From contig CM072806.1 in the NCBI GenBank assembly GCA_037013495.1, positions 4,340,001 to 4,404,000 of the forward strand: a stretch of DNA of 64,000 nt. Reading direction: 5' to 3'. The DNA is from Hippophae tibetana (taxonomy: Eukaryota; Streptophyta; Magnoliopsida; Rosales; Elaeagnaceae). A program made the translations under genes and the position numbers. The notes beneath the pieces are model-generated. The model did no database searches. It had not been told where the DNA came from and was given only the letters and a program-made list of their open reading frames with translations. Within the stretch, counting starts at the first letter, position 1. Each line of letters begins with the position of its first letter. Below, piece by piece: positions 1 to 15,000 of the stretch.

Positions 1-3000
1 ATTGAATAAACTTTGTGAAGCAGCTGATGAAGCAGTTCGGAATGGTTCTCAGTTGCTGATTCTTTCTGACCGGTCTGATGATATGGTAATACTTAATAGA
101 TCTTTTCCATGCTTATATTGTATTTCGTAGATCATGGATCAATTTTTAATTATATCTTACCTAATATTTAACCTGAATGAGAATAACCTCCTCTGCTTAT
201 AATTTGACTTTGATGGTTTTGAAGAGCAACAGTGTATTTCTTGTTCATTATAATTGTTGCAGAAAAAATCAATTTGCGCCCTATATTGAGCATTTTTGGA
301 ATTTGGGCAGAACATTCCCAAAATTGCAGTATTGTGTACAACCAATTTGGACCAATTTTCACTCAAACTAAAAAACTGTGATTTTGGGGACTCAAATTGG
401 TATTATTTTCTGTTTGCTCATTTTCGTTTTCTTTGCAGCAGTTTGCTTTTTATGGTTTATTTAATAGACTTTACTATGTTCCAGTTTCCTTCTTTTTATG
501 GTTTATTTTCTATTTGCTTATTTTTGCACTTAGTTGATTCTGGCTACTTTCTTGATAAGCTGCAGTCTCTGTCTTTAGGAATCTTTTAAATGACATTTGG
601 ATATTGAAGGGATGTTTTAACTTTTTTAAATTTTCAAGGAACCGACTCGCCCTGCAATTCCAATACTTCTTGCTGTTGGTGCTGTACATCAACATCTTAT
701 TCAAAACGGTTTGCGAATGTCAGCTTCTATCATAGCAGACACTGCTCAGTGCTTCAGTACTCATCACTTTGCATGCTTGATTGGATATGGTGCAAGGTTT
801 TCTCCATTCCCTCTCACATTCTTCTTTCCTTTACGTGAATTATTTTTGCATACCCCTTTTGTAAAGTTTCCTTTTTATTTTCTGTATGTCACTTTTATTG
901 TAGCTAAAAGACAATCAACTTGGATGACCTTATGAGTTTGAGGAGAAATACTATGTTTTTATCGTAAAATTTGAAGAAAAATTTATTGTTAGCTGGATCC
1001 CTCTTATATGTCCTAGGTTGGTCATATGAAAATATAGATTTGTGAATTAACCATTGTTGTTTCTTGGCTATTATAAAGTCACTATCATGTACATAAAATT
1101 ATGCAAGTGTGCTGTTTTTGGAGTAAGCTTTAAAGGAAGAACGCAATCACATTAGAGATCTTATCTTTACCTAAGTTGTCAGAATTTTATGAAGAAATGG
1201 GACAATGAGGTGCTATTTTCCATGAAATGTGAGTATGTTGCAGGTAACAAGGATGATCCTAGAAAGGTATGGGGTTCATTTAATAGACAAAAGTAAAGGA
1301 ATTGGGAGGGTCAATGCTTTGAGAATTGAAAGGCAGCATTTTTAAAAAGCTAGGTAGTTCTAAGATGACAGGTAAGGAAATAAATTATAAAATACATGGT
1401 TGATCATGAGGGTGAATAATCTAGTAATTGTGCTATTTGACTTGCATTAAGTATGATTTTCAGTTTGCATTTCAGTTATTAGCTTCATGCATGACTTTGT
1501 CGCACTTCTTAGATTTGCATAACCTTGCTTCTGATCCTCATCCAGTGCCATATGCCCTTATTTGGCATTAGAGACATGCCGGCAATGGCGTCTGAGTACT
1601 AAAACAGTAAATTTAATGCGAACTGGAAAGATGCCTACTGTGACCATTGAGCAAGCTCAAAAGAACTTTTGCAAGGTCAGTACATCAATGGGAAATTAGT
1701 AACATTTACCTTTTATTTTAACTTTTATTCAGAATATTTATGTGCATAATGTTCTAATTATTTCGATTCTAACCTTCAATCATGGAGGAAGTGTCCTCTG
1801 CTTGCCTTTGTATGGGTCCAATATGTCATATTGATTGCTTCTTGGCATCTCAGGCTGTTAAATCTGGTCTTCTCAAAATTCTTTCCAAAATGGGCATCTC
1901 ATTACTTTCAAGGTACAAGGCTAATTATTTTCATATCTTTACACTTTATTTCATCCTAAGGCTTCTCTCTAATCTAACAACTCTCTGTTCTCTTGCTCCC
2001 TGAATTTTCTTCTTCTCTAAACTTGTCAGCTGACAACCATACCGAATCCTCTATTGTATTATTCTCATTGAGATTTGTTTTGTTGATTCTTTTTGGTTGT
2101 GAATTTGGGTTGTGGTGATAATTTGTTGATTTGGCATGCTTTCAATGTTTAGCTTTTGTTGTACTTTATCCTTTTCTTTTCTTCTTTTTGCATTTAACAA
2201 AATTTATTTATGTTTGACAATAAAAAATTGAATACATTGACAAACACATTCACCACCTTCCCATATTTCAGTTACTGTGGTGCACAGATTTTTGAGATAT
2301 ATGGATTAGGAAAAGACATCGTTGACTTTGCATTTTGTGGGAGTGTATCAAGTATTGGTGGGTTAACATTTGATGAGGTGAGACTTTTGACTGCTACATA
2401 CTTTAATATTATATAATGTTTCTTAAAAAAAAAAGAGTTGCATAAGCCTTTTCTATTACACACATGTTAAAAAATGCAGTGACATGTGTCATTCACAAAC
2501 ACATGCATGTAGTTTAATATTATTAAAGTAAGTAGTACTAATAGTTAGTTGAAATGGTTTAGGCCTGGCTAAGTGAAAAATACAATATTTTAAGATCCTG
2601 CCAAATCATGTAGTTACTAAACTAATTTTGTTCAATTTTTTTAACAATAATTAGTTCCGTTCTTGATTCAGTGCCACTATCTTTTCTGCAGCTGGCCAGG
2701 GAAACTTTGTCATTTTGGGTCAAGGCTTTCTCTGAAGATACTGCTAAAAGACTAGAGAATTTTGGATTTATACAATTCAGACCTGGAGGTATCTCTCCTT
2801 GTTAGCACATTTATTTGTAATGAGGCCACAAATTGCATGTTTCTTGAGATCAAGCAAAAAATGTCCAAAACTGCAGGTTTTTGCAATATACAGGTCGTAC
2901 CCACGATTTTGGGACAATTTGGACTCAAAATTCAAATAACTGCAATTTAGGGCCCCGACTTTATTTGTTTACACAAAGAGTCTTTATGCGTTCTAATTCT

Positions 3001-6000
3001 TTCTCCGTTGCAACTTTTTTGGGTTGAAGTTCTTAAACTATTATACCTAAAAGTGTGACTGTATACTCGTTTCATTTTATAACGAGTGCTGTAATTCCAA
3101 ACTTAAATGAGTTTTTGCCTGTGTAGATATAGATCTAAATATTAAGTATTTCTTGGATTTGTGTGTTAAATTTAAATTTAGAATTTCTCTAAGACTGGTG
3201 CTTTTTATTATCGATGTAAGGGGAGTATCATAGTAACAACCCAGAGATGTCAAAGTTGCTCCACAAAGCTGTTCGCCAAAGGAGTGAAAATGCATATTCA
3301 ATATACCAGCAACATTTGGCTAACCGACCTGTGAATGTGAGTTCTTAGTCATTTATCCTTCTTTCCTTTTCTTTCTATTTCACTTCTATCATTTTGTTTA
3401 TGCATTGAAAGAAGAATATAAAATAATATACTAGTGAGCTCTATCTTCTGAATTGATCTATAGGTTGTCCGGGATCTTCTTGAGTTCAAAAGTGATCGTG
3501 CCCCGATACCTGTGGGAAAGGTTGAACCTGCTGTATCCATTGTTCAACGTTTTTGCACCGGTGGCATGTCGCTTGGAGCTATATCAAGAGAAACTCATGA
3601 GGCAATTGCCATAGCAATGAACAGGTTAGGAGGAAAATCCAATTCAGGAGAAGGCGGCGAGGTACGTTGGTGCTGTTTATACATTTTAGTTTCCTATCTT
3701 GTTAATTAAATATCAATAAAGGAAAGTAAGAAAAATCTTATTAATATACTCGTCACTAATTTTTCTTTGTCTTTAACTGTGTCACATATTTTAATTGTTA
3801 TGCAAGTTAATTTTATTAGCAATATTCAGGATCCTATACGTTGGAAACCACTGACAGATGTTGTTGATGGCTACTCATCCACACTTCCACATCTCAAAGG
3901 TCTTCAGAATGGAGACACTGCCACAAGTGCTATTAAGCAGGTCACACACATCTACTTTGGCAGCTAATGTAGGCTATTCTATGATGGAGCTAGAAGATAT
4001 TTTTTATATTTAAACCGAAATGGTTATATTTCAACTGGTGTATGAAATGCTCTCTCTAGAACTGATTAAGAGGAGTCTAATTATGATTTCAGAGCACTTG
4101 CTATGACCAATACATTAAACATACATTATGATATTCTTTCAGGTTGCTTCAGGACGTTTTGGTGTCACTCCGACATTCCTGGCCAATGCTGATCAGTTAG
4201 AAATCAAAATTGCACAAGGTGCAAAGCCTGGTGAAGGTGGTCAGTTGCCTGGAAAAAAAGTTAGTGCCTATATTGCAAGGTTAAGAAATTCAAAGCCTGG
4301 TGTGCCCCTTATATCTCCACCTCCACATCATGACATATATTCTATAGAGGATCTTGCCCAGCTCATATATGACCTTCATCAGGTGATGATCTGTATCTGT
4401 ATCTAACCAAATTTCCTTGGTTTCGTACGAGTATGTTGTCAGATTGTTGTTACAAGGTTACTATTGTGCCATGTCTACTGAATAGGTGAATCCTAAAGCA
4501 AAGGTATCAGTAAAACTTGTAGCAGAAGCTGGAATTGGGACTGTAGCTTCGGGTGTTGCCAAGGGTAATGCTGATATCATACAGGTATGTCTTTGTCCCA
4601 TTGCTACTTTGTACGGGTTGTTCTCTATTAAAAAAATATAATTTCACTCTACAGGTTCCTTCAGGTGGTTCTTAAATCTACTTGAGAGCCCCATCCATTA
4701 TCACGCAGCCCATATCTACTTCTTAAATACTCTAAGCCAAAGGTATTCTCCCTATGTATTGCCTCAACCTAAAACCTCTGGTTTACTTTGCAGATATCCG
4801 GACATGATGGTGGAACTGGAGCAAGCCCCATAAGTTCCATTAAACATGCTGGTGGTCCCTGGGAGCTTGGACTGACTGAAACACACCAGGTTAATGGAAG
4901 AAACAGAGGATTAAATAGTATTAAAAACTGTAATTGTTTTCTGTATCAAGGCCTTAACAAGTGCTGTTTAAATTTTTTGAAATGTTCTTTACAGACCCTC
5001 ATTGAAAACAGTCTCAGAGAAAGAGTTATTCTGAGAGTTGATGGTGGCTTTAAGAGTGGAGCTGATGTACTAATAGCTGCGGCTATGGGTGCTGATGAAT
5101 ATGGGTTTGGTTCTGTTGCAATGATAGCTACTGGTTGTATTATGGCACGCATTTGCCACACAAATAATTGTCCCGTTGGTGTTGCAAGTCAGGTATTAGG
5201 ATGTATTTGTTATGATGTGTACTTGTGTTGAGTTGGGTATGTGTAATGTTTCTTATGCTTCTTTCTTTTGAGATGAATGTGCACTTGACATTGCACTTTT
5301 TGCTATGTCTTCAGAGAGAAGAACTGCGTGCCCGGTTTCCTGGAGTACCTGGTGATCTTGTTAATTTCTTTTTATTTGTTGCTGAGGAGGTAATTCTCTT
5401 TACACTTTTGAATTTATAATGCAATTGTTTCTTGGATGTATGGCCTTATATTTTGCAAACATAAATGTACTTTCTATTCTTGGAATCATCTTTACGGTTA
5501 TTCCTATTTCTTTCCTGAAATAAAAGAAGTGTTCTTGCTGGCCTTTTGAGGGATTGTTGTTCAAAAGGTTGAGGAGCATACAAACTGTTGCCTCATGAGT
5601 CTTTGTTTTCTTTATCTTGAGACATAGAAAACATAAAACTGAGTATGAAAAACTAGAAAATGGAATTATAAACATAATGTTACAAATGATCCCTTAGTAT
5701 GTCTCACCTGTTGCATTAATCATTTTTACAAATGTTAAAATTTTCTGCGGCTTATATATATGCGGGAAATTACAATCACCTTCCTCTGGTTTTACTTCAA
5801 TACAAAAAAGAAAAAAATACCCATACCGATTTGAAAAATTGCAATTGCATCCCTTATTTTGACATTTTCAAGAGAGGAGGGTGTATGTAAAAGGGAAGAA
5901 AAGTTAAGGAATTTAATGTAAGATACTAATTTTTTTAAAAATCTTGGGATGTAGTTACATAATTTTCAAAATTATGGTGGTAGTTTATCATTTTACCAAA

Positions 6001-9000
6001 CTTGGAAAGCGTCTGGGTTAATGTTCCTTGTATACTTGTATATACAAAAAAGAGGATAGGAAAAAAAACCATGTTTCTGACCAAATATTTTCAAAATAAT
6101 GCCCAGGTAAGAGGCATGCTAGCACAGTTAGGATATCAGAAGTTGGACGATGTAATTGGAAGAACAGATTTACTTAGACTGCGGGATATATCTTTGATGA
6201 AAACCCAGCATCTTGACCTCAGTTATATTCTATCGGTTGGTTTTTGACTATACATGTCTTTATTTTCCTCTATTTCTTTCCTTTTCTTTTCTCCGGATGA
6301 TATAATCTCACTTTTATTACAGAATGTTGGGATGTCAAAATGGAGCAGTACTGCTATTAGGAATCAGGATGTTCACACAAATGGTCCCATTCTTGATGAT
6401 GTTTTATTAGCAGATCCAGAGGTAACAAGTTATTTTTATCTGATTCCTGTTAGTTTAGCTATTCAAACAATCCCTTATATTCCAAGTATTTTTAGTTTAG
6501 TTTTCTGGTCACTCTATTGGTATTCAGACAAGATAGGGTGCTTAGCATTACAGGTTAATTGAATGCGGAAGTAATTCCATGATGACATAATTAGAGTCGT
6601 TTAAAGTGACTTCATGTAACTTGGCTTTCACAGAATTTCTATTCACATGATGACACTGCCCATTCAAGGGAGAAATATCTGCAACCTGCAAAACCTGCCT
6701 TTATAGCGAACAATCCTGATATGTTTGGAAAATAATGTCATTTGCATCTTGGTCTTAGTTGAATATAAATCATATATAGGTCAAGATTGAGGAGTATACT
6801 GTCGGATCAATATCCTTTGGCCATTACTCCTAAATGGCATCTTATTTCTTTCTTATGGAATATAACTATTTGAATTTGTTTCGCAGCACAAGACATAAAT
6901 TTTTAATATATAAAAGAAAAAACATTCAAATAATAAAAACGTATATACAAATCCTGAAATTGCAACTTCAGGGAAAAAAAAGAATTAACAAAAAATAAGG
7001 GTTCATGGAAGTGTGTATACTGAAAAGGGAGAGTGGAAGAAACACAACATAAATGACCATCATAAACTATATAGCTGCTCTGAACCTATTGTTTGTTACT
7101 GAAGAAATGTGTTTGTATATTCCCAGGTATCAGATGCAATTGAGAATGAAAAAGCGGTTAATAAAACAGTAAAGATATACAATGTTGACCGTGCCGTTTG
7201 TGGCCGTATAGCAGGGGTTGTTGCAAAGAAGTATGGTGATACTGGTTTTGCTGGGCAACTAAACATAAAGTAAGATGTGTTTTCTTTGCCAAATAATTTC
7301 TTCCTGAGGTGCGTGGAGCACTGGCTATTTAGTCACACGCTAATATTGTGCATTGTTTTTTCTGTTCAGCTTTAGAGGAAGTGCTGGGCAGTCATTTGGA
7401 TGCTTCCTGACCCCTGGAATGAACATCCGACTTGTTGGAGAGGCTAATGATTACGTAGGAAAGGTATAGAACCTTTGTTCCATAGGCACCAACGATCAAA
7501 AGGTTTTTGTTTCTGATGACTGATATTGAGTTACCTGTAAAAGTTGTATTCTGGTATTGATTTTAGAAATATGAAATGTCAAAGTGGAAGGAAAATAAAA
7601 AAACTGCATAATTTTTTCCAGGTTAGATTAATGGGAGAACATCATAAACCTGATAGGGTCATTGGTGTAGAATAGATCGAGAAATAAGAGAGAGAATAGA
7701 CGAATTGACGAAATTACAGATAACTATATCCAATTCATTCTGGTCTGATTTGAATGGACAATTTTAGGTCTTATTTATAGGAGTGAAATAGTAAATTAGA
7801 TAATTGTAAAATACTAAATGATAATCTAAAACATAAATATGAAAATTAAAAAGATAAATAAATAATATCCTAAATGCTTATTCAAGTACTTTAATTGATA
7901 AATAATAAATTGAAATACAAGTAAAGATAGATTCTTAATTTAACTAACATATATATATTAGTGAATAAGACCCTAGAGGTCTCTTGTATGGTCTCTTGTA
8001 TTAGGTGATTAGTATGTTTGATTTTTTAGATTATAAGTTGTGTCATTTAATTCCATTGCTTTAGAAAAAAGGGATAATTAAAGACACAAAAAATTATTTT
8101 AATAATTTTTTTATTAAAATAGTATTTTTTAAAAGTAATATTTTAATATAAAAAATTAAAATAATATAATTTGTTCTTAATTAATTCTTTTTTTCAAAGT
8201 TAAAAGACTAAATGACATTGCTTATAATTTAAGAGATTAAATGATATAAATAACCTAATTTATGAGATCTTTATGATACTTTTTCTATATTTTATTTTGC
8301 ATCAATCACGTAACTCAACGTCCTAATTACATTTAAAAAGTTGATCTTGTCTCTTAGATATTACTAGCCTTAGGTAAATAAAGAGCTCATTGGTGATATT
8401 GGAAGTAAGAGTTTGGGCATTTCCATAGTGACCAAGTTAAACTAGAGAGAAAGTTACTCATCCAAATTTATTGATCAACTTTTGAGAGTGTTCCAGGATT
8501 CAAACAATGATTCTGAACTTCATACTTGTTTTTACCCAATAGAATCTTATTGTAATAAAATAAATGTGAAGGGTATGGCTGGAGGTGAGTTAGTGGTAAC
8601 TCCAGTGGAGAATACTGGGTTTTGCCCCGAGGATGCAACTATTGTTGGGAACACCTGCTTGTATGGAGCAACTGGTGGTCAAGTCTTTGTTAGAGGGAAA
8701 GCTGGGGAACGATTTGCTGTGAGAAATTCGCTTGCTGAGGCAGTGGTTGAAGGCACTGGGGATCACTGTTGCGAGTACATGACTGGTGGATGCGTAGTCG
8801 TACTCGGAAAGTAAGCAACTTGCATCAAGCAAATCCAAATTGAAAAAAATAAATTAAAACATTGATAAAGTCAGGTAAAGTTTTAATTGACTTCTAATCT
8901 TCTATAATAAACCTTGACAGAGTGGGTAGAAATGTAGCTGCTGGAATGACCGGAGGATTAGCATACATTCTTGACGAGGATGACTCGCTTATCCTGAAGG

Positions 9001-12000
9001 TTCTTGCTACTGATGATGTCCTACTATATTTATTTTGTTTGTGATTGCTGTATTTTTCCAATTGTTTTCTCCAAATAATCATTTTATAAACTTTAAATAT
9101 ACATCTGGTGACTGAATAGGTAAATAGGGAGATTGTGAGGGTCCAGAGAGTAACAGCTCCTGTTGGACAGATGCAGTTAAAAAGCCTGATTGAAGCTCAT
9201 GTTGTAAGTTCATGTAACCAAACCCAAGGTTTATGCATGCATCTTTAATTTATTTATCCTTTTGATGCAACATGATCCGTATAAATTTTGGTTTTTATTA
9301 GTCCAGTGTTATAAACTTCTGGCGCTGAACAAAAGAAATATATATTATAAGATCATATTGCTAAAAGAAAGGAAAAAAAAAATATTAAATAAATGACGGT
9401 GCTATTGCTATGGAAAAAAACACATGGCAAAGCAACTTTTATATTTTTAGAAAGTTTGAAAGTTATCTTAATGTTTTTAAGATAAATTTTAAATTTGTTA
9501 TTGTTATAAATTAGTACTTGCGGAAGCGAAGATTAAATCCAATTTTAGTTGCACAAATTAATAATAATGGATAACAGTAAAATAATTAGCATTAAGAAAA
9601 TAAATAGCACACAATGATTTAAGTGGTTCAACTTTTCAATGTGAAAAATCTACTCCACTGACGACGGTACACCGAGAAAAATTCACTAATAATCAAAATG
9701 GAGATACAAACACCAATTTTCAGAGAGTTTCACAAATTATATCAAAATCCAATATCAACCCACAAAATATCCCCTCAAATTTACTGACAATATATAGCAA
9801 GATAAATTAACAAATTTGCTATTAAATCAAATATTACCGTACAAATGAGATGAAAATAATTAGCAGCAGCGGCGGCACGAAACTGTGGAAGAAAACATCA
9901 AGCAATTTTTTTTTCTTCTTCTTCCCAATTGCCGCAGCTGCTATATTTCCCTTCTCTGCCGTTTTTCTTTTCTTTTATTCTCTCTGCTCTTTGTTTTAAT
10001 TTTTTTTGGCTGCTGCACTCTCATCGCAGTAAGGAAATGATATATATATATAAGAAAAATGGGATAGGGTTTAATAAATGGGTTTGGGCTTAATTTGTTT
10101 TTTTTGGGTTTGGGCCAAACTAATAACAAATCTCCACCTTGGCCCAAAACAGAAAACAAATTTTTCAAATAAAATTCCTTGAATTATCAAATAACCGTCG
10201 TCCAAAGCCCCGAAGGGTGATCATCTTTTGCAAATACCAATCAAGTCCAAGCAATTGTTGAACTTATTAAATGGAATTGGTTTGGTTAACATATCAGCTG
10301 GATTCTCTGTAGTGGTTATCTTATTGACAATAATAGCACCCTGAGAGATAATGTCACGAACGAAGTGATATCTGACATTAATGTGTTTGGTTCTTTCATG
10401 ATACATAGTATTCTTAGTCAAGTGTATCGCATTCTAACTATCACAAAATACAACAGAAGTATCTTGCTGTAAACCCAAATCACAAACCAAATCTCTAAGC
10501 CAAATGACTTCTTTCACTGCTTCTGCTGCTGTCATATATTTTGCCTTTGTCGTAGACAAAGAAACTGTAGACTGTAAAGTAGCCTTCCAACTAATGGCAC
10601 AATGAGAAAGAGTGAAGACATAACCTGTCAGAGATCTTCTTCTATCCAGATCACCAGCATAATCGGAGTCCACATAACCAATAACACTGCAACCAGTATT
10701 AGAACTCCCATCATATACCAAACCAAAATTAGATGTACCTCTCACATACCGAAGTATCCATTTCATTGCTTGCCAATGACCCTTACCTGGATTACCCATA
10801 TATCTGCTAACAACACTAACTGCGTGTGAAATGTTTGGACGAGTACAAACCATAGCGTACATCAAACTACCAACGATACTAGCATATGTAACATGAGACA
10901 TGTACCGTTCTTCTTCTTCTGACTGTGGTGACAAATCCAAAGAAAGCCTGAAATGCGCAGCTAACGGTGTACTCACAGGTTTAGAATCTTTCATGCCAAA
11001 GCGTTCAAGAACTTTTTCAATATAACTTTTCTGAGTCAAATAAAGTTTGCCCGCTTGTCTATCCTTGTAAATTTCCATGCCCAAAATTTTCTTCGGTGCA
11101 CCCAAATCTTTCATCTCAAACTCACCACTAAGTTGAGACTTTAATTTATGAATCTCAGACTTATTCTTAGAAGCAATAAGCATGTCGTCAACATAAAACA
11201 ACAAATAAATGGATGAACCATCATGAAATCTTTTATGATAAACACAACTATCATAATCACTCCTAGAGTAACCATGATCAATCATAAAATAATCAAACCG
11301 TTTATACCATTGCCTTGGAGATTGCTTCAGCCTATATAAAGACTTTTTCAATAAACAAACATGATCTTCCTTACCTGGAACAACAAACCCCTATGGTTGA
11401 TGCATATATATTTGTTCCTCAAGCTCACCATGTAAGAAGGTTGTCTTGACATCAAGTTGTTCTAATTCCATGTCGAACAATGCAACCATAGCAAGCAACA
11501 CACGAATAGAGCTATGTTTCACAACAGGAGAAAATACTTCATTGAAGTCAATACCTTTCTTCTGACGATAGCCCTTTGCAACAACACATGCCTTGAACCT
11601 AGCTGCTTCAACCTCAGGTATACCTTCATTTTTCTTGAAGACCCATTTGTTTCCAACAATCTTCTGGCCCTTAGGCGGTTTCACCAATTCTCAAGTATGA
11701 TTCTTATGAAGTGATTCAATCTCTTCATTTATAGCAACCAGCCACTGAGCAGACTCATCACAAGTGACAACTTCATGATAACTAGAAGGTTCATGCACCT
11801 CAATAGCCTCTGCCACAGATAATGCAAAAGAAACTAAGTCTACATTTGCGTACCTCTGAGGGTGACGAATCTCTCTTATTCTTTTACCCTTAGCGATACT
11901 ATATGGTTGCTCATGTTGCTCTTCTGCTACATCATGAGCAGAATCATCTATCTCATCCACAGATGGCTGATCTGAAGTGCCTTCTTGCACTTGACTAGGA

Positions 12001-15000
12001 GCTCCACTCTCAAGCTTCACCTGCTCACTAACACCGTGGTCTTTATCTGCAACAATAGACTCTTTTTTCTTTTGCAACATGGAAAACTCATCAAATTTAA
12101 CATCTTTGCTAATCAAAAATTTAGGTGACTTGGGTTCAACACACCATAATCTATAACCCTTCACCCCAGAAGGATATCCCAAAAATATGCATTTCAATGT
12201 CCTAGGCTCAAGTTTACCATCATTAACATGAGCATAAGCAGGACAATCAAAAACTTTCAAATCAGAATAATTAGCAGGAGTATCAAAGAATACCTCAAAC
12301 GGAGTCTTCAACTCAATTGCAGTTGATAGAGACTGATTCACCAAATAGCAGGCATGGTTACAAGCTTCAGCCCAAAAAGATTTATCCAAGTCAACTTGAA
12401 AGAGAATACAACGAGCTTTTTCTAAGAGAGTCTTATTCATACGTTCTGCTACTCCATTTTGCTGTGGTGTATGACGTACAATGTGGTGTCTCACTATACC
12501 ATTCCTTTCACATAACTCATTAAACTGACTGTCACAAAATTCCAAACCATTATTAGTCCTCAAATGCTTGATTTTCTTGCTTGTTTGATTTTCTATACAA
12601 GCCTTGAATTTCACAAATTTTGAGAATGCATCATTCTTATTCTTCAGAAAATACACCCAAACATGACGAGAGAAGTCATCAATAAAAGTCAACATATATC
12701 GGGCACCACCTTTAGACACAACACGAGAAGGACCCCAAAGATTTGAATGAATATAATCAATAGTACCTTTCTTTTTATGGATGGTTGTACTAAACTTAAC
12801 TCTGCGATGCTTTCCATAGACACAGTGCTCACAGAAATCAAACTTCCTAGTTTTCTGACCACAAAGCAAATCCCGTTTGCTCAAAATAGACATCCCTGCC
12901 TCACTTGTATGCCCAAGCCGCATATGCCATAATCGAGTAGTGTCTGAATCTTGATCTGACGAGGATGAAACTGATACACTGCCAATAACAGTGCTACTCT
13001 GAAGCATATAGAGACCACACGACAATTGCCCTTTAATAACAACAAGAGCACCCTTACTAACTTTTAAAACTCCACCTTCAGCTACATACTTGTAGCCTTG
13101 TGAATCAAGAGTACCCAAAGATATCAAATTCTTTTTCAAATTTGGAACATGGCGAACATCTTTCAAAGTCCTAACAATATCATCATGCATCTTAATTCGA
13201 GCAGTACCAATACCAACAACCTTGCAGGACATATTGTTTTCCATCAAGACAACACCCCCATCAATAGACTGATAAGAAGCAAACCAATCTCTACTGGGGC
13301 ACATATGATAAGTGCAACCCGAATCAAGAATCCAAACATATTCAGGAGAACCAATAGATACTGATAGAACATTTTCACCATCGGAACCAGAACTATCTGC
13401 AACACTAGCAACATCATTAGTACCAGAAGACGTTGCGACAAATTTTCCTTTACCTTTGAGTTTAGGACAATTTACTTTCCAATGCCCTTCCTGACGGTAA
13501 TAGTTGCATTTATCTTTTCTTTTTTTAGATTTAGATCTAGACTTGCCTCTATTATTACTTATGTCTTTTTCTTGATTTCTACCTCTGACAAATAAACCAC
13601 TGCTATTATCATTGTTGCTTGTAGACACATTTTTCTTCAACTCTCTGGAATTCAAAGCTGCTTTGACATCTTCCAAAGAAATAGTATCTCGCCCATATAA
13701 CATGGTATCAACAAAATGTTCAAATGAATGAGGTAAAGAACATAATAGAACTAAGGCCTGATCCTCATCGTCAATCTTAACACCATCATTTTTCAGATAA
13801 CGAATAATTTTAGTAAATTCATCAAGATGATCGTGCAAAGGTGTACCTTCTGACATTCTGAATGTATACAAACATTGTTTCAAATATAACCGACTGGTCA
13901 AAGATTTGGTCATATACATATTCTCTAATTTAAGCCATAACCCAGCAGGAGATTCCTCATCACCAACCTCGCGTAATACCTCATCAAACAAAGATAACTG
14001 AATTGAACTGAGAGCATTTTCCATTAATGCATCTTTTTCTTCATCGGTCAATTTTTTTGGCAATTTATCCTTGCCTTCAAGTGTCTTAACGAGCCATTCT
14101 TTAACTAAAACGGCCCGCATCTTCATACGCCATAAACTGAAATCATTTCTACCATTGAATTTCTCAATTTCATATTTTGCCGCCATGATAGAAAACCCAA
14201 TATTAAATAAACAAAAACATAACCCAAAAAATATGAAACCAATCAGATAACCAAAAGCTCAAAATAAATCCAAAAGAGCAAACTTGATCGGTTCCAATAA
14301 ATAACAGAATAACCCAATAGCTCTAATATCAATTTGTTATAAATTAGCACTTTTGGAAGCGAAAATCGGGTCCAATTTTGGTTGCACAAATTAATAATAA
14401 TGGATAACAACAAAATAATCAGCAGTAAGAAAATAAATAGCACATAATGATTTAAGTGCTTCAACCTTTCAATGTGAAAAGTCTACTCCACTGACGACGG
14501 CACACCGAGGAAAATCCACTAATAATCAAAATTGAGATATAAACACCAATTTTCAGAGAGCTTCACAAATTATACCAAAATCCAATATCAACCCACAAAA
14601 TATTCCCTCAAATTTACTGGCAATATATAGCAAGATAAATTAACAAACTTGCTATTAAATCAAATATTACCGTACAAATGAGATGAAAATAATTAGCAGA
14701 AGCGGCGACACGAAACTGTGGAAGAAAACAGCAAGCGAAATTTTTCTTCTTCTTCTTCCCAATTGCCGCAGCTGCTATATCTCCCTTCTCTGCAGTTTTT
14801 CTTTTCTTTTATTCTCTCTGCTCTCTGTTTTAATTTTTTTGGCTGCTGCACTCTCATCCACGCAGCAAGGAAATGATATATATATATAAGAAAAATGGGA
14901 TAGGGTTTAATAAATGGGTTTCGACTTAATTTGTTTTTTTTGGGTTTGGGCCAAACTAATAACAGCTATGGCATTTATGTTTTCTGTTCCGTCAATAACA

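Larger units (their letters stand above)
9502..14964 (-). mobile_element. Ty1/copia LTR retrotransposon, Tork/Tnt1-like, antisense in last Fd-GOGAT intron
   Basis: A 5.46 kb element bounded by two LTRs of about 630 bp (9502-10128 and 14335-14964) with TGTTA...TAACA ends. Flanking 5 bp GTTAT (9497-9501) and GCTAT (14965-14969) look like a once-mutated target duplication. In element orientation (minus) a primer site resembling tRNA-Met (TGATATTAGAGC type) follows the 5' LTR at about 14334-14310. A polypurine tract (AAGGTGGAGATT) precedes the 3' LTR near 10129-10145. Parts: gag with zinc knuckle, protease and integrase at about 11700-14190; reverse transcriptase ([10 protein letters not shown]) and RNase H at about 10220-11690. 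The Gag start and RT wording match the Tnt1-like Tork lineage. It is a fossil with only a few (about three) interruptions. The LTRs differ at roughly 40 of 630 positions by eye (about 93% identity), suggesting a few million years at commonly used plant rates. Confidence 0.95.
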
